Origin: Acidobacteriota bacterium
GTDB lineage: Bacteria > Acidobacteriota > Terriglobia > Bryobacterales > Bryobacteraceae
Direction of reading: 5' to 3'
Assembly (NCBI GenBank): GCA_026393985.1
Contig: JAPKZB010000047.1
Coordinates: 1 to 53,459 of the forward strand
Length of the DNA: 53,459 nucleotides
Part shown: piece after piece, positions 19,864-29,040 of the stretch
Position numbering within the stretch: the stretch's first letter is position 1
How the letters are laid out: each line of letters starts with the position of its first letter
Notes under the pieces: model-generated
What the model saw: only the letters and a program-made list of their open reading frames with translations
Database searches by the model: none
What the model was told of the DNA's origin: nothing
Translations under genes and position numbers: made by a program

Positions 19864-21483
19864 ATGGACAAGAACCTCAAAACCAAAGCCATTGTCATCG
19901 TGGCTACGATTCTCATCTGCATTTATGGGATCATTGGCCTGCCCAAGTCGAAGGCGGAGCTCGACCGCAACCTCGCCGAGAGCATCAAGCTCGGACTGGA
20001 CCTCCGTGGCGGCAGCCAGTTGGTTTTGCAGGTCCAGGTGCAGGACGCCTTCAAAGCCGACGCCGACCAGAATATCGAACGCTTGAAAGATGAGATGCAG
20101 AAGGCGGCCATCGCCTACGTCTCCATCGACCGCAACGACCCGACGACGATCGAGGATGCCGACACCATCCAGATCAACATTAAAGGGGTTCCCGTCGATA
20201 AGACCTCGGCGCTGCGCGATATTCTGACCCAGAAGTTCTCCACCTGGCAGATGGCCAGTGTCGGTTCGGACGCCTACCGTCTGACCCTAAACAACACCGA
20301 GTCGCTCGCCATGCGCCGCGACACCGTTACCCGGTCCATGCGGACCATCGAGCAGCGCATCAATGGTCTCGGCCTCGCCGAAGCCACCGTGCAGCAGCGC
20401 GGCAATGGCGAAACCAATCCGGAGATTCTCGTGCAGATGCCGGGTGTCGACGACCCCGCCCGCGTCAAGTCCATTCTGCAGGCGGCCGCGATGCTCGAAA
20501 TCGTGGAGGTCAAGGATGGCCCGTTCCCGAGTGAAGAGGCGCTCCGCGCCAAGAACGGCGGCATTCTCCCGCTCGGTACCCGGCCCATTCAACAGGCATC
20601 CCGCCCCGGCGACCAAGGCGAAAACTGGTACTTGGCCAATCGCACCGCCGTCGTCACCGGCCGCGACCTCCGCAACGCCCGCGCCTCGCAGGATCAGTTC
20701 ACCAAGTGGGAGACCTCCTTCGTGCTGTCGCCTGACGCCGGCCGCCGCTTTGGGCGGTACACCGAGGCCAACGTCGGCAATAAACTCGCCGTCCTGCTCG
20801 ATGGCAAGGCCCGCAGCGTGGCCGTCATCAACAGCAAAATTGAAGACTCGGGCGTCATCACCGGCGCCGGCTCCCAGCAGGAAGCCTCTGACCTCGCCCT
20901 CGTGCTGACTTCCGGTTCTCTCCCTGCCGGTGTCGTGTATCTCGAAGAGCGTACGGTCGGCCCGTCGCTCGGGGCTGACTCCATCCGGGACGGGCTCATC
21001 GCCGGCGCGGTCGGCGTGGCCGCGGTGGTCCTGGTCATGCTCGTCTACTATAAGCGCGCCGGCATCAACGCCGTGCTCGCGCTGGTGCTCAACGCGATCA
21101 TCCTCATTGCGGTGCTCGCCTACCTCGGCGCCGTGCTCACCTTGCCGGGTATCGCCGGCATCATCCTGACCATCGGCATGGCCGTCGACTCGAACGTCCT
21201 GATTTTTGAACGCATTCGGGAAGAGCTGAAGCATGGCAAGGCGGTCATGGCCGCTATTGATGCCGGCTTCGGCAAAGCGTGGTTGACCATCATCGATACC
21301 CACGTCACCACGGTCGTCTCCTGCGCCTTTCTCTTTATCTTTGGCACAACGGCGGTGAAGGGCTTCGCCATCACCCTCGTCATCGGCCTCATCGCCAACG
21401 TTTTCACAGCCGTCTTCGTCTCCCGCACCATCTTCGACTGGGAACTGAGCGGCAAGCAACAAACAAACACGCTCAGCATTTAA
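19864..21483 (+). CDS. secD: protein translocase subunit SecD
   Basis: 539 residues. N-terminal helix, then the LGLDLRGGSQLVLQV motif (D1), a periplasmic region with the RINGLGLAEATVQQ segment, and a C-terminal RND-like membrane block with VILVMLVYYKRAG-like helices, GIILTIGMAVDSNVLIFERI (D5) and a final pair of helices. SecD works with SecF to use the proton gradient for late steps of protein export. Followed by secF after a 140-bp gap in which I see no gene. Confidence 0.96.
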   Translation: MDKNLKTKAIVIVATILICIYGIIGLPKSKAELDRNLAESIKLGLDLRGGSQLVLQVQVQDAFKADADQNIERLKDEMQKAAIAYVSIDRNDPTTIEDADTIQINIKGVPVDKTSALRDILTQKFSTWQMASVGSDAYRLTLNNTESLAMRRDTVTRSMRTIEQRINGLGLAEATVQQRGNGETNPEILVQMPGVDDPARVKSILQAAAMLEIVEVKDGPFPSEEALRAKNGGILPLGTRPIQQASRPGDQGENWYLANRTAVVTGRDLRNARASQDQFTKWETSFVLSPDAGRRFGRYTEANVGNKLAVLLDGKARSVAVINSKIEDSGVITGAGSQQEASDLALVLTSGSLPAGVVYLEERTVGPSLGADSIRDGLIAGAVGVAAVVLVMLVYYKRAGINAVLALVLNAIILIAVLAYLGAVLTLPGIAGIILTIGMAVDSNVLIFERIREELKHGKAVMAAIDAGFGKAWLTIIDTHVTTVVSCAFLFIFGTTAVKGFAITLVIGLIANVFTAVFVSRTIFDWELSGKQQTNTLSI

Positions 21484-21623
21484 GGCGTCGAATGCGCCCA
21501 GCCAACAACAACCGGAACGCATTCGAGAAACAAAAGCAATTGTGGTACTTTTCTGAGATCATAACGGGAACAAAAGCGGTACTGGTGGCGTCGAATCCCA
21601 CTGGCCGCCAGTAGCAACACTGC

Positions 21624-22829
21624 ATGGAGATTTTCAAAAACACCAACTTCGACTTCCTGGGCAAGAAGATGCCCTTCATCCTTGCTTCCATCGCGTTAAC
21701 GGTGGTCGGGGTCGGAAGTCTCATTGTAAAGGGTGGCCCGAAATACGGCATCGACTTTAAAGGCGGCACCGTCACTACCGTGCGCTTTCAACAGGCGCCG
21801 AATGAGGACCAGATCCGGAAGGCGCTCGGCGCCAAGATTCCGGGTGAAATCGTCGTGCAGCAGGTGACCGGCCAGAACGAAGTCATCATCTCCACCGATC
21901 TGCGGGACGAAAAAGAGTTAAATGAGGCTCGGGCCGTTGTGTTCGATACTCTGAAAGCCACTTTCGGCGGCAAGGATGGCGACCAGCTCGACATCAATAC
22001 GGCCACCCAGGCCCAACTTGCCGACAAGCTTCGTGGCCCCTTGGCCACCACCTCGGCGTCCCTAACCGAACCGCAACTGCAGGAGCTCGTCAAGAACGTG
22101 CTCGCTTATCGCGACGCCGCCCCCCGCTCCGGCCTGCTCGGGAACCTGGACTCCCTCACCGGTGTCTCTTTAGTTACGCCCGAGGTCGTCACCGTGTTGA
22201 AGCAGCAGACCTACACCGGTTCCTATACCATCCGCGGTTTCGACCTGGTGGGGCCCCGCGTTGGTAAGGAGTTGCAGGCCCAGGCCATCAATGCCACCCT
22301 ACTGGCGCTGCTGGGCATGTTGATCTACATCGCCTTCCGCTTCGAGTTCATTTACGGCTTGGCGGCCGTGATCGCGGTCTTCCACGACGTGATCATTACG
22401 GTCGGCATTTTCTCCCTCCTCGACAAGGAGATCTCGCTGACGGTGATCGCCGCCCTGCTCACCCTCGTCGGCTTCTCGATGAATGACACCATCGTCATCT
22501 TCGACCGAATCCGCGAAAACCTGCCCCAAATGCGGCGGGAAAGTTTTGACAACGTTGTCAATCTCAGCATCAACCAGACGCTGAGCCGGACCATTCTCAC
22601 CTCAGGTCTTACCTTCCTGACGGCGCTCGCACTCTGGCTGTTCGGAGGTCAGGTTTTAAACGGTTTCGCGTTTGCCCTGGTCGCCGGCATCATTTTCGGT
22701 ACCTACTCCTCGATCTTCATCGCGTCTCCCATTCTGATCTTCCTCCGGGATTGGTTGGAGAAGCGGCGCAAGGGCGCTACCCCCCCTGCCGCCGCGGCGA
22801 CTCCGTTGAAAGCCAAGGGTCTGAAGTAA
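21624..22829 (+). CDS. secF: protein translocase subunit SecF with HhH-like insertion
   Basis: 401 residues, longer than the usual 300-320. Recognisable SecF parts are the N-terminal helix, YGIDFKGGT at 41-49, the GPRVGKEL segment before helix 2, and the membrane core including VGFSMNDTIVIFDRIREN and the NQTLSRTI helix. Between about 119 and 195, inside the periplasmic loop, an extra stretch begins LDINTATQAQLADKL and continues to YRDAAPRSGLLGNLDSL. Its INTAT...YRDA pattern resembles ComEA-type helix-hairpin-helix modules. The remaining residues align naturally as SecF, so this looks like a domain insertion rather than an error. Confidence 0.93.
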   Translation: MEIFKNTNFDFLGKKMPFILASIALTVVGVGSLIVKGGPKYGIDFKGGTVTTVRFQQAPNEDQIRKALGAKIPGEIVVQQVTGQNEVIISTDLRDEKELNEARAVVFDTLKATFGGKDGDQLDINTATQAQLADKLRGPLATTSASLTEPQLQELVKNVLAYRDAAPRSGLLGNLDSLTGVSLVTPEVVTVLKQQTYTGSYTIRGFDLVGPRVGKELQAQAINATLLALLGMLIYIAFRFEFIYGLAAVIAVFHDVIITVGIFSLLDKEISLTVIAALLTLVGFSMNDTIVIFDRIRENLPQMRRESFDNVVNLSINQTLSRTILTSGLTFLTALALWLFGGQVLNGFAFALVAGIIFGTYSSIFIASPILIFLRDWLEKRRKGATPPAAAATPLKAKGLK

Positions 22830-22862
22830 TCTGCCTCTCGTTCTACCGTAGTCCTCTGGTCT

Positions 22863-22884
22863 CTGCCTCTCTGCACCGAGGCAG
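22863..22884 (+). other. small hairpin between secF and tonB
   Basis: CTGCCTC (22863-22869) and GAGGCAG (22878-22884) form a 7-bp stem with an 8-nt loop 33 bp after secF. No T-run follows, so it is at best a weak terminator or processing site. tonB has a good SD (AAAGGA) further downstream. Confidence 0.3.
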
Positions 22885-22954
22885 TGCCGGATAGAAGTCC
22901 TCCCACCTCAACGCGCTCCGCTCCTCTGGCAGCGGGGCCGAAAGGATAACAAAA

Positions 22955-23707
22955 ATGTTTGATCAGACATTCGTCGATGGAACCGGGAAAACTAATAAAC
23001 CCTGGACCGTTTTTGTCTCCTTCCTCATCCAGGCAACATTGGTCGCCGTCTTGGTGATTCTGCCGATGTGGTTCTTTGAGGGGCTGCAGCCGACGCAACT
23101 AGCGAGTATGCTAGTCGCGCCGCCGCCTCCTCCTCCGCCACCCCCTCCGCCGGCGGCCCCCGTCAAGGTCGTTAAGGTCATTCCGCGTCAGTTTGATGCC
23201 AACCGGCTGATGGCGCCCAAGCAGATTCCGAAAGAGATCGCCATGATCAAGGAAGAGGAATTGCCGCCTCCCATGGGTGGCGCAGTCGGTGGCGTTCCCG
23301 GCGGCGTTCCCGGCGGCGTTCCCGGTGGTGTGATTGGTGGCATTATCGGCGGCGTTCCTTCCGCCGCCCCGCCCCCTCCCCCGCCGCCGAAGGAAGTTCC
23401 CAAGCCGAAGCCGACCGGTCCGATTCGCGTGGGCGGCAACGTCCAGGCTGCGAATTTGATCCGGCAGGTCCGGCCGAACTATCCCCCGCTCGCCAAGCAG
23501 GCCCGCATTCAAGGCGTGGTCCGCTTCAATGCGATCATTTCTCGGGATGGCACCATTCAAAATCTGCAGATGGTGAGCGGTCACCCGCTCCTTGTTCCTG
23601 CCGCTACCGACGCCGTCCGGCAGTGGGTTTACAAACCTACCCTGCTGAACGGGGAAGCGGTGGAAGTGCAGACGCAGATCGACGTGAACTTCACGTTGAG
23701 TAACTAA
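22955..23707 (+). CDS. tonB: energy transducer TonB
   Basis: 250 residues. A cytoplasmic stub, a single membrane helix (about 20-42), a Pro-rich stretch (eleven consecutive prolines after residue 55), then a Gly-rich VPGG/IIGG repeat zone (about 108-132), a second Pro/Lys stretch (PPPPPPPKEVPKPKP), and a C-terminal TonB domain from about 165 with VRPNYPPLAKQARIQGVVRF and the final VYKPTLLNGEAVEVQTQIDV. TonB carries proton-motive energy from ExbB/ExbD to outer-membrane receptors such as the barrel at 10250. SD AAAGGA precedes the ATG. Confidence 0.93.
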   Translation: MFDQTFVDGTGKTNKPWTVFVSFLIQATLVAVLVILPMWFFEGLQPTQLASMLVAPPPPPPPPPPPAAPVKVVKVIPRQFDANRLMAPKQIPKEIAMIKEEELPPPMGGAVGGVPGGVPGGVPGGVIGGIIGGVPSAAPPPPPPPKEVPKPKPTGPIRVGGNVQAANLIRQVRPNYPPLAKQARIQGVVRFNAIISRDGTIQNLQMVSGHPLLVPAATDAVRQWVYKPTLLNGEAVEVQTQIDVNFTLSN

Positions 23708-23747
23708 CCGTTCCCATAAGAAGCGGAAGTCCGTTCACGTAGTAACC

Positions 23748-23796
23748 GGGCCGCCGGCATCCAAGAGGAGAGATGCGGCCCACCCACTTCGGTGGG
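23748..23796 (+). promoter_or_regulatory. structured tonB-exbB intercistronic leader
   Basis: Two adjacent inverted repeats lie between tonB and exbB: GGGCCGC (23748-23754) with GCGGCCC (23775-23781), which can extend through CATC/GATG, and CCCAC-TTCG-GTGGG (23783-23796), a hairpin with a UUCG tetraloop. A U-run is absent, so a stabilising or processing element that sets the tonB:exbB ratio is more likely than a terminator. This is inference from structure. Confidence 0.4.
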
Positions 23797-23854
23797 ATCA
23801 ACCCGCCGGGACACCGGCTACATATTCCAAAAATTCAACTCGCAGGAGATTACT

Positions 23855-24586
23855 ATGATCATTCAGTTGCAGGTATGGGCTCTGTTTCTGATCCAAGAAG
23901 GTGGCGTCTCGTTCGATCCGGCCGACATGTGGGCCCAGATGGGATGGATGGCCCGCTTCGTTGTGATCGCGCTCTTCATCATGTCCGCTTGGTCGATCGG
24001 AGTCATGATCGACCGTCTGATTGCGTTCAACGCCGCTCGCGCGCAGAGCCGCGCCTTCGCTCCGGCCGTCGCTGGCGCTCTCCGGGAAGGCAAACTCGAT
24101 GAAGCCATCAAGATTGCCGACCGTTACAAAAAGTCGCACCTCGCCAAGGTCGTAGTGGCCGGGCTGCAGGAGTTCCAGGCTCATAATCAGGCCGACATCT
24201 CGGGCGAAACCATCGAGTCCTCCCGCCGCGCTCTCGAACGCGCCGAAGCAATCGTCCAGGCTGAGTTGAAGCGGGGCGTCAGTGCGTTGGCCACCATCGG
24301 TTCCACCGCGCCGTTCGTCGGCCTGTTCGGCACCGTGGTCGGCATCATCAACGCCTTCCAGGGCATCGCCGCGGAGAAGTCCACCGGTCTCGGTGCTGTC
24401 GCCGGCGGTATTTCGGAAGCGCTCGTCGCCACCGCTATCGGTCTGTTCGTGGCTATCCCGGCCGTCATGGTCTTCAACTACTTCAACAGCCGTCTGGATG
24501 CCTTCAACGTGGAGATGGGTAACTCCTCTTCCGAATTGATCGACTATTTCATCAAGCGGGCTTCGCGCACCAGCGCCAAGCACTAA
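23855..24586 (+). CDS. exbB: MotA/TolQ/ExbB proton channel protein
   Basis: 243 residues from the ATG at 23855, which has AGGAG eight bases upstream; the earlier in-frame ATG has no SD. Three membrane segments (about 28-52, 135-160 and 185-207) and the conserved core [20 protein letters not shown] followed by [20 protein letters not shown] identify the ExbB/TolQ family. It forms the pentameric proton channel with ExbD. Two exbD genes follow directly. Confidence 0.94.
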   Translation: MIIQLQVWALFLIQEGGVSFDPADMWAQMGWMARFVVIALFIMSAWSIGVMIDRLIAFNAARAQSRAFAPAVAGALREGKLDEAIKIADRYKKSHLAKVVVAGLQEFQAHNQADISGETIESSRRALERAEAIVQAELKRGVSALATIGSTAPFVGLFGTVVGIINAFQGIAAEKSTGLGAVAGGISEALVATAIGLFVAIPAVMVFNYFNSRLDAFNVEMGNSSSELIDYFIKRASRTSAKH

Positions 24587-24666
24587 TCCAACCCCTTCTG
24601 TCGAGTTGAATCTGGAGCCCGGCCGGGACTCACTCCCGGCCGCATCCTGATCATGGAGATCCCCTC

Positions 24667-25137
24667 ATGTCGATCGTAATTGGACAGTCTCACCGCAAAA
24701 AACCAGGCGCTCCCCCGCCGGTCTCCGACATCAACGTCACCCCTCTGGTCGACGTGATGCTCGTCATGCTCATCATCTTCATGGTTATCACCCCCATGCT
24801 CTCGAAGGGTATTACCGTGGAACTCGTCCAGACCAAGAACCCCATCGCCATGCAAGCCGCCGATAAAGAGGACGCCATCCTCATCTCGGTGACTCGCGAC
24901 GGCAAGGTGTACCTTGGGACCGACCAGTTCAACGACCTCCCCAGCCTGGGCACTAAGGTGAAGGACCAGCTTACAAACCGCGTCGATAAGACCGTCTACC
25001 TGAAAAGCGATTCCCGGGCTCGTTATGAGCGCGTCGTCGAAGTCCTCGACAACCTCCGCGCTTTCCAGGTGGATCAGATCGGTCTGTTGACAGAACAAAT
25101 CAAAGAAGGCGACGCTATGGCCGCCCCGGGCGCCTAA
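24667..25137 (+). CDS. exbD: ExbD/TolR biopolymer transport protein (copy 1)
   Basis: 156 residues. A short cytoplasmic start, the signature SDINVTPLVDVMLVMLIIFM with the membrane Asp needed for proton transfer, then a periplasmic TolR-like domain (VELVQTKNP ... ILISVTRDGKVYLG ... YERVVEVLDNLRAFQVDQIG). The spacing to exbB is 80 bp, which holds an SD (GGAG) but no other feature. Confidence 0.93.
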   Translation: MSIVIGQSHRKKPGAPPPVSDINVTPLVDVMLVMLIIFMVITPMLSKGITVELVQTKNPIAMQAADKEDAILISVTRDGKVYLGTDQFNDLPSLGTKVKDQLTNRVDKTVYLKSDSRARYERVVEVLDNLRAFQVDQIGLLTEQIKEGDAMAAPGA

Positions 25138-25170
25138 CCCGGCTCAATCCTCTTCCGAAGGAGCATTCTT

Positions 25171-25602
25171 ATGTCAATGTCAACAGGCGGCGGCGGTAAA
25201 GGACCGCAAGCCGACATCAATATGACCCCCCTGATTGACGTGCTGCTCGTGTTGCTGATCATCTTCATGGTCATCACCCCGCTCACGCCAAAGGGTTTGG
25301 ACGCACTCGTTCCGCAACCTCCTCCGCCGAACACGCCTCCACCTCCCCCTGATCAGGATCGCACCGTGGTGATCATCATCGCCAAAGACAAGTCCATCAA
25401 GCTCAATAGCGAAGATGTGCTTGAGAAGAACCTCGAAGAGCGCTTGAAAAAGGTGTTTTCCACCCGCGCCGAGCGCGTCGTCTTCGTCAAAGGCGATCCG
25501 GACCTTGAGTTTCAGTACGTTGCCCGCGCCATTGACATTGCCAAGGGTGCCGGGATTGATAAGGTTGGCCTGATGACTCCGAAGATGGAGCAGGGACAGT
25601 AG
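25171..25602 (+). CDS. exbD: ExbD/TolR biopolymer transport protein (copy 2)
   Basis: 143 residues. Same plan as the preceding gene: ADINMTPLIDVLLVLLIIFM with the membrane Asp, then a periplasmic domain preceded by a Pro-rich linker (PQPPPPNTPPPPPDQ) that copy 1 lacks, and VVIIIAKDKSIKLNSEDV. The two copies are divergent in the periplasmic part, so they may make a mixed ExbD dimer or serve different TonB partners. SD AAGGAG precedes the ATG. Confidence 0.93.
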   Translation: MSMSTGGGGKGPQADINMTPLIDVLLVLLIIFMVITPLTPKGLDALVPQPPPPNTPPPPPDQDRTVVIIIAKDKSIKLNSEDVLEKNLEERLKKVFSTRAERVVFVKGDPDLEFQYVARAIDIAKGAGIDKVGLMTPKMEQGQ

Positions 25603-25616
25603 GAGAATAGACCGCT

Positions 25617-26435
25617 ATGATGAAAACCCTCCTGACCTTGGCCGCTTGCGGCGCCCTCCTTCTCTCCGCCACGGGCTGTCAGAAGCTCAGGGCTCGCGAT
25701 AACCTGAATAAAGGCGTCCGCGCCTACAAGAACGCGAAGTACGCCGATGCTGTGAAGTCCTTCCAGGAAGCCGTTGACCTGGATCCCGACTTCCCTACCG
25801 CTCGCCTCTACTTGGCTACCGCCTACATGAGTCAGTGGATCCCCGGCGCCGAGTCCGAAGAGAACGCCAAATTCTCCAAGGCCGCCCAGGATAATTTCCA
25901 GCTCGTGCTGGACAAAGATCCCAACGACAAGCTGGCCATCGCTTCCATCGCGTCGCTCTACTACAACCAGAAGAAGTTCGACGAGGCCAAAGTGTGGAAC
26001 GAGCGCTTGCTCAAGGTCGACGCCCAGAACAAGGAAGCGCTGTACACCCTCGGCGTCATTGCCTGGGGTAAGGCCTACCCCGTTCGTGGCGAAGCCCGCG
26101 CCAAACTCAGCATGAAACCCGAAGATCCTGGTCCGATCAAGGACAAGAAGGTGCGGGAAGAGGTACGGGAAAAGAACCTCGCGATCGTTCAGGACGGCCT
26201 CAAGCAGTTGGAAGCGGCGGTCCAGGTCGATCCCGATTACGACGACGCCTATGCCTATCTCAACCTGATGCACCGCGAGTTGGCTGACCTTGCCGACACT
26301 CCGGCCGATTATAAGAAGGAGCAGGACCTCGCCGATAGTTACGTCCAGAAAGCCCTCGAAGCGAAGAAGCGTAAAGCCGAAGCGCTCGAAAAGAAGGCCG
26401 CTGGCGGCATCGTCCAAGAACAAGAGAAGAAGTAG
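25617..26435 (+). CDS. TPR lipoprotein of the TonB/ExbBD cluster
   Basis: 272 residues. A signal sequence ends in a lipobox-like LLSATGC (Cys near 21), so lipidation is likely although Ala at -3 is not optimal. TPR-type helix pairs follow: ARDNLNKGVRAYKNAKYADA, DNFQLVLDKDPNDKLAIAS, YYNQKKFDEAKVW, then a charged insertion and a last repeat near 200-225; the C-terminus is Lys/Glu-rich. It starts 14 bp after exbD copy 2 and is probably co-transcribed. A role in coupling energy transduction to envelope proteins is possible but unproven. Confidence 0.78.
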   Translation: MMKTLLTLAACGALLLSATGCQKLRARDNLNKGVRAYKNAKYADAVKSFQEAVDLDPDFPTARLYLATAYMSQWIPGAESEENAKFSKAAQDNFQLVLDKDPNDKLAIASIASLYYNQKKFDEAKVWNERLLKVDAQNKEALYTLGVIAWGKAYPVRGEARAKLSMKPEDPGPIKDKKVREEVREKNLAIVQDGLKQLEAAVQVDPDYDDAYAYLNLMHRELADLADTPADYKKEQDLADSYVQKALEAKKRKAEALEKKAAGGIVQEQEKK

Positions 26436-26491
26436 TGCAGGACGACCGGCTGGTCTCTTTGCGTGTACTCTGAAAGGTAAAGGGTCTCGCA

Positions 26492-28720
26492 GTGAGTCAG
26501 CCGGTCGATCTGTCTTTAGCCACCCCGGGGAGTCCCCTCTATCCCGCCTTGGCTGCGCGCTTTGAAGAGCTCGTCGCCAAATACACCAAGCTCCGCCCCA
26601 ACGAAAACGTCACCTCCCTCCGCGAAGCCTTCGCCTTCGCCGCCCTCCATCACACCGGCCAAACCCGCTCCTCCGGCGAAGCCTACATGGCTCACCCCCT
26701 CGAAGTCGCTCACATCCTATGTGACATGTCGATGGACCTCGTTTGCCTCGAAACCGGCCTCCTTCACGATACCGTCGAAGACACCTCCGTCACCGTCGAC
26801 GAGGTCCGTAAGCTCTTCGGCCCGGAAGTCGCCCAGTGTGTAGACGGCGTCACCAAACTCGCCAAACTCAACTTTTACTCCCGCGAAGAGCGCCAGGCCG
26901 AAAGCGTTCGCAAGATGCTCCTGGCCATGGTCAACGACATCCGGGTCGTCCTCGTCAAACTCGCCGACCGCCTGCACAACATGCGCACCATGGCCTCGCT
27001 CAGCCGCGAACGGCAGGAGCGCATCGCCCAGGAAACGCTCGAAATCTACGCGCCCATCGCCCACCGCCTCGGCATGGGCAAAATCCGCGCCGAACTCGAA
27101 GATCTCGGCTTCCGCTATCTCGACCCCCCCGCGTTTGAAGAGGTAACCCAGGCCATCGAGTCGAAACGCCGCGCCACCCAGGGCGTGCTCGAAGAGATCC
27201 GCCACGCCGTCGAAGTCAAACTCTTCCGCGAAAACATCCCCGCCCGCATCGAAGCCCGCCTCAAGCGCCCCTTCAGCGTCTACCAGAAGCTCAAACGCCA
27301 GAAGATCAGCATCGACCAGGTCTACGACCTCCTCGCCCTCCGCATCATCACCGATAGCGTCAAGAACTGCTACGGCGCCCTTGGCACCATCCACGGCGAA
27401 TGGACCCCCATCCCGGGCCGCATCAAGGACTTCATCGCCATCCCCCGGCCGAATCTCTACCAGTCCCTTCACACCTCCGTCATCGGCCCCGGCGGCCAGG
27501 CCTTCGAAGTCCAGATCCGCACCGAAGAGATGCACCGCATCGCCGAAGAAGGCATCGCCGCCCACTGGAAGTACAAGGAGGGAAACAAGGCGGGCCAGAC
27601 CGGAGAGCATCAGGTGGCCTGGCTCCGCCAACTCGTCGAATGGCAGCAGGACGTCCGCGACCCCGGCGAGTTTATGTCGACCCTCAAAGTCGACCTGTAC
27701 CCCGAAGAGGTCTATGCCTTCACCCCCCGCGGCAAGGTCATCATTCTCCCCCGCGGCGCCTCTCCCATCGACTTCGCCTACGCCATCCACTCCGACGTCG
27801 GCCACCTCTGCGTCGGCGCCAAAGTTAACGGCCGCATCGTCCCCCTCAAGTACGAACTCAAGAACGGCGACGTCGTCGACATCCTGACCCAACAGGGCCA
27901 CACCCCCTCGAAAGACTGGCTCAACTTCGTCAAGACCTCGAAGGCGCGCAATCGCATCAAGCACGTCATCAACACCACTGAGCGTGCCAAAGCCATCGAA
28001 ATCGGCGAAAAACACCTCGAAAAAGAGGCTCGCCGCCTAGGCGTCCAGTGGAAGAAGATCGCCAAGAGCCAAGTGGAACAGGTCGCCCACGACTACGGCT
28101 TCAGCAAAATGGAGGACCTCCACGCCGCCCTCGGCTACGGCAAGTTCTCCGCCCGCCAGGTTCTCCAGCAACTCGCCCCCGAGCAGGTCGCCGCCGCCGA
28201 GGCCGACGAGGCCGCTCCCGCCCCCGTCCCGCTCCCCCCCGCAAAGCTCGAAGGTGAGGATCTCGTCCTCAAGGTCCGTGGCGTCGACGATGTCATGGTC
28301 TACCGCGCCAAATGCTGCAATCCCATCCGCGGGGAAGCCATCGTGGGCTACATCACCCGCGGCAAAGGCGTCGCCGTCCACTCGGTGAACTGCAGTAACG
28401 TGCAGAACCTAATGTACGAGGTCGAACGAAAAATCGACGTCGAATGGGCCCGCGCCGTCAATGAAACCTTCCTCGTCAAACTGGTCATCCACACCGACGA
28501 CCGGCCCGGCATCCTCAATCAGCTCACCAGTTCGCTCTTCCACGAAGGAACCAATATCCGGACCCTCGAGGCCCAGCCCGATGAGTCCCGCAGCGACGGT
28601 AGCGCCATCGTCAATGTCGCTCTCGACGTCCGCGACAAAAAGCAGCTCGAACGCATCGTCAACGCCGTCCGCCGCATCAGCGGCGTCCGCGACGTCGAAC
28701 GCTCTTACTCCAACTCATGA
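26492..28720 (+). CDS. rel: bifunctional (p)ppGpp synthetase/hydrolase
   Basis: 742 residues, GTG start with AAAGGG upstream. Domains in order: HD hydrolase (about 45-150) with the full HDTVED at 92-97; synthetase (about 230-365) with LKRPFSVYQKLKRQKI, a DLLALRIITD strand, YQSLHTSVIG and EVQIRTEEMHRIAEEGIAAH; TGS (about 400-465, DLYPEEVYAFTPRGKVI); helical/zinc-finger region with AKCCNPIRGE; and C-terminal ACT (about 660-740). Both catalytic sites look intact, so this is a Rel/SpoT-type enzyme for the stringent response. It appears to be the only RSH protein in the window. Confidence 0.96.
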   Translation: MSQPVDLSLATPGSPLYPALAARFEELVAKYTKLRPNENVTSLREAFAFAALHHTGQTRSSGEAYMAHPLEVAHILCDMSMDLVCLETGLLHDTVEDTSVTVDEVRKLFGPEVAQCVDGVTKLAKLNFYSREERQAESVRKMLLAMVNDIRVVLVKLADRLHNMRTMASLSRERQERIAQETLEIYAPIAHRLGMGKIRAELEDLGFRYLDPPAFEEVTQAIESKRRATQGVLEEIRHAVEVKLFRENIPARIEARLKRPFSVYQKLKRQKISIDQVYDLLALRIITDSVKNCYGALGTIHGEWTPIPGRIKDFIAIPRPNLYQSLHTSVIGPGGQAFEVQIRTEEMHRIAEEGIAAHWKYKEGNKAGQTGEHQVAWLRQLVEWQQDVRDPGEFMSTLKVDLYPEEVYAFTPRGKVIILPRGASPIDFAYAIHSDVGHLCVGAKVNGRIVPLKYELKNGDVVDILTQQGHTPSKDWLNFVKTSKARNRIKHVINTTERAKAIEIGEKHLEKEARRLGVQWKKIAKSQVEQVAHDYGFSKMEDLHAALGYGKFSARQVLQQLAPEQVAAAEADEAAPAPVPLPPAKLEGEDLVLKVRGVDDVMVYRAKCCNPIRGEAIVGYITRGKGVAVHSVNCSNVQNLMYEVERKIDVEWARAVNETFLVKLVIHTDDRPGILNQLTSSLFHEGTNIRTLEAQPDESRSDGSAIVNVALDVRDKKQLERIVNAVRRISGVRDVERSYSNS

Positions 28721-29040
28721 ACCCCGAACACATCGCCATCTCGAAATCGAAAGGCATCGAGATTGACTGGGAAGACGGCGAACACTCCAGCTTCCCCGTC
28801 GAACTCCTCCGCACCGAATGTCCCTGCGCCACCTGCACCGGCGCCCACGGCACCGAGCCGCAGAAATGGACCCCGGATCCCAGCCCCTTCCCCATGTTCA
28901 AGCCCCGCATCGCCATGGAAAGCGTTGAAGCGGTGGGCAACTACGCCATCCGCATCCATTGGAACGACGGCCACAAGACCGGGATCTACTCCTATGACCA
29001 CCTTTACAAAATCCGGCCGAAAACCTCGCCGCCGGCCTAA
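28717..29040 (+). CDS. DUF971 family protein (gamma-butyrobetaine hydroxylase-like N-terminal domain)
   Basis: 107 residues, start overlapping the rel stop as ATGA. It matches DUF971: IDWEDGEHSSFPVELLRTEC near the start with the CPCATC cysteines, and GNYAIRIHWNDGHKTGIYSY at the end. The domain also forms the N-terminus of gamma-butyrobetaine hydroxylase and occurs alone in bacteria; a metal-binding or Fe-S assembly role has been proposed, not proven. Its stop interleaves with that of the convergent DUF3106 gene. Confidence 0.88.
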   Translation: MNPEHIAISKSKGIEIDWEDGEHSSFPVELLRTECPCATCTGAHGTEPQKWTPDPSPFPMFKPRIAMESVEAVGNYAIRIHWNDGHKTGIYSYDHLYKIRPKTSPPA

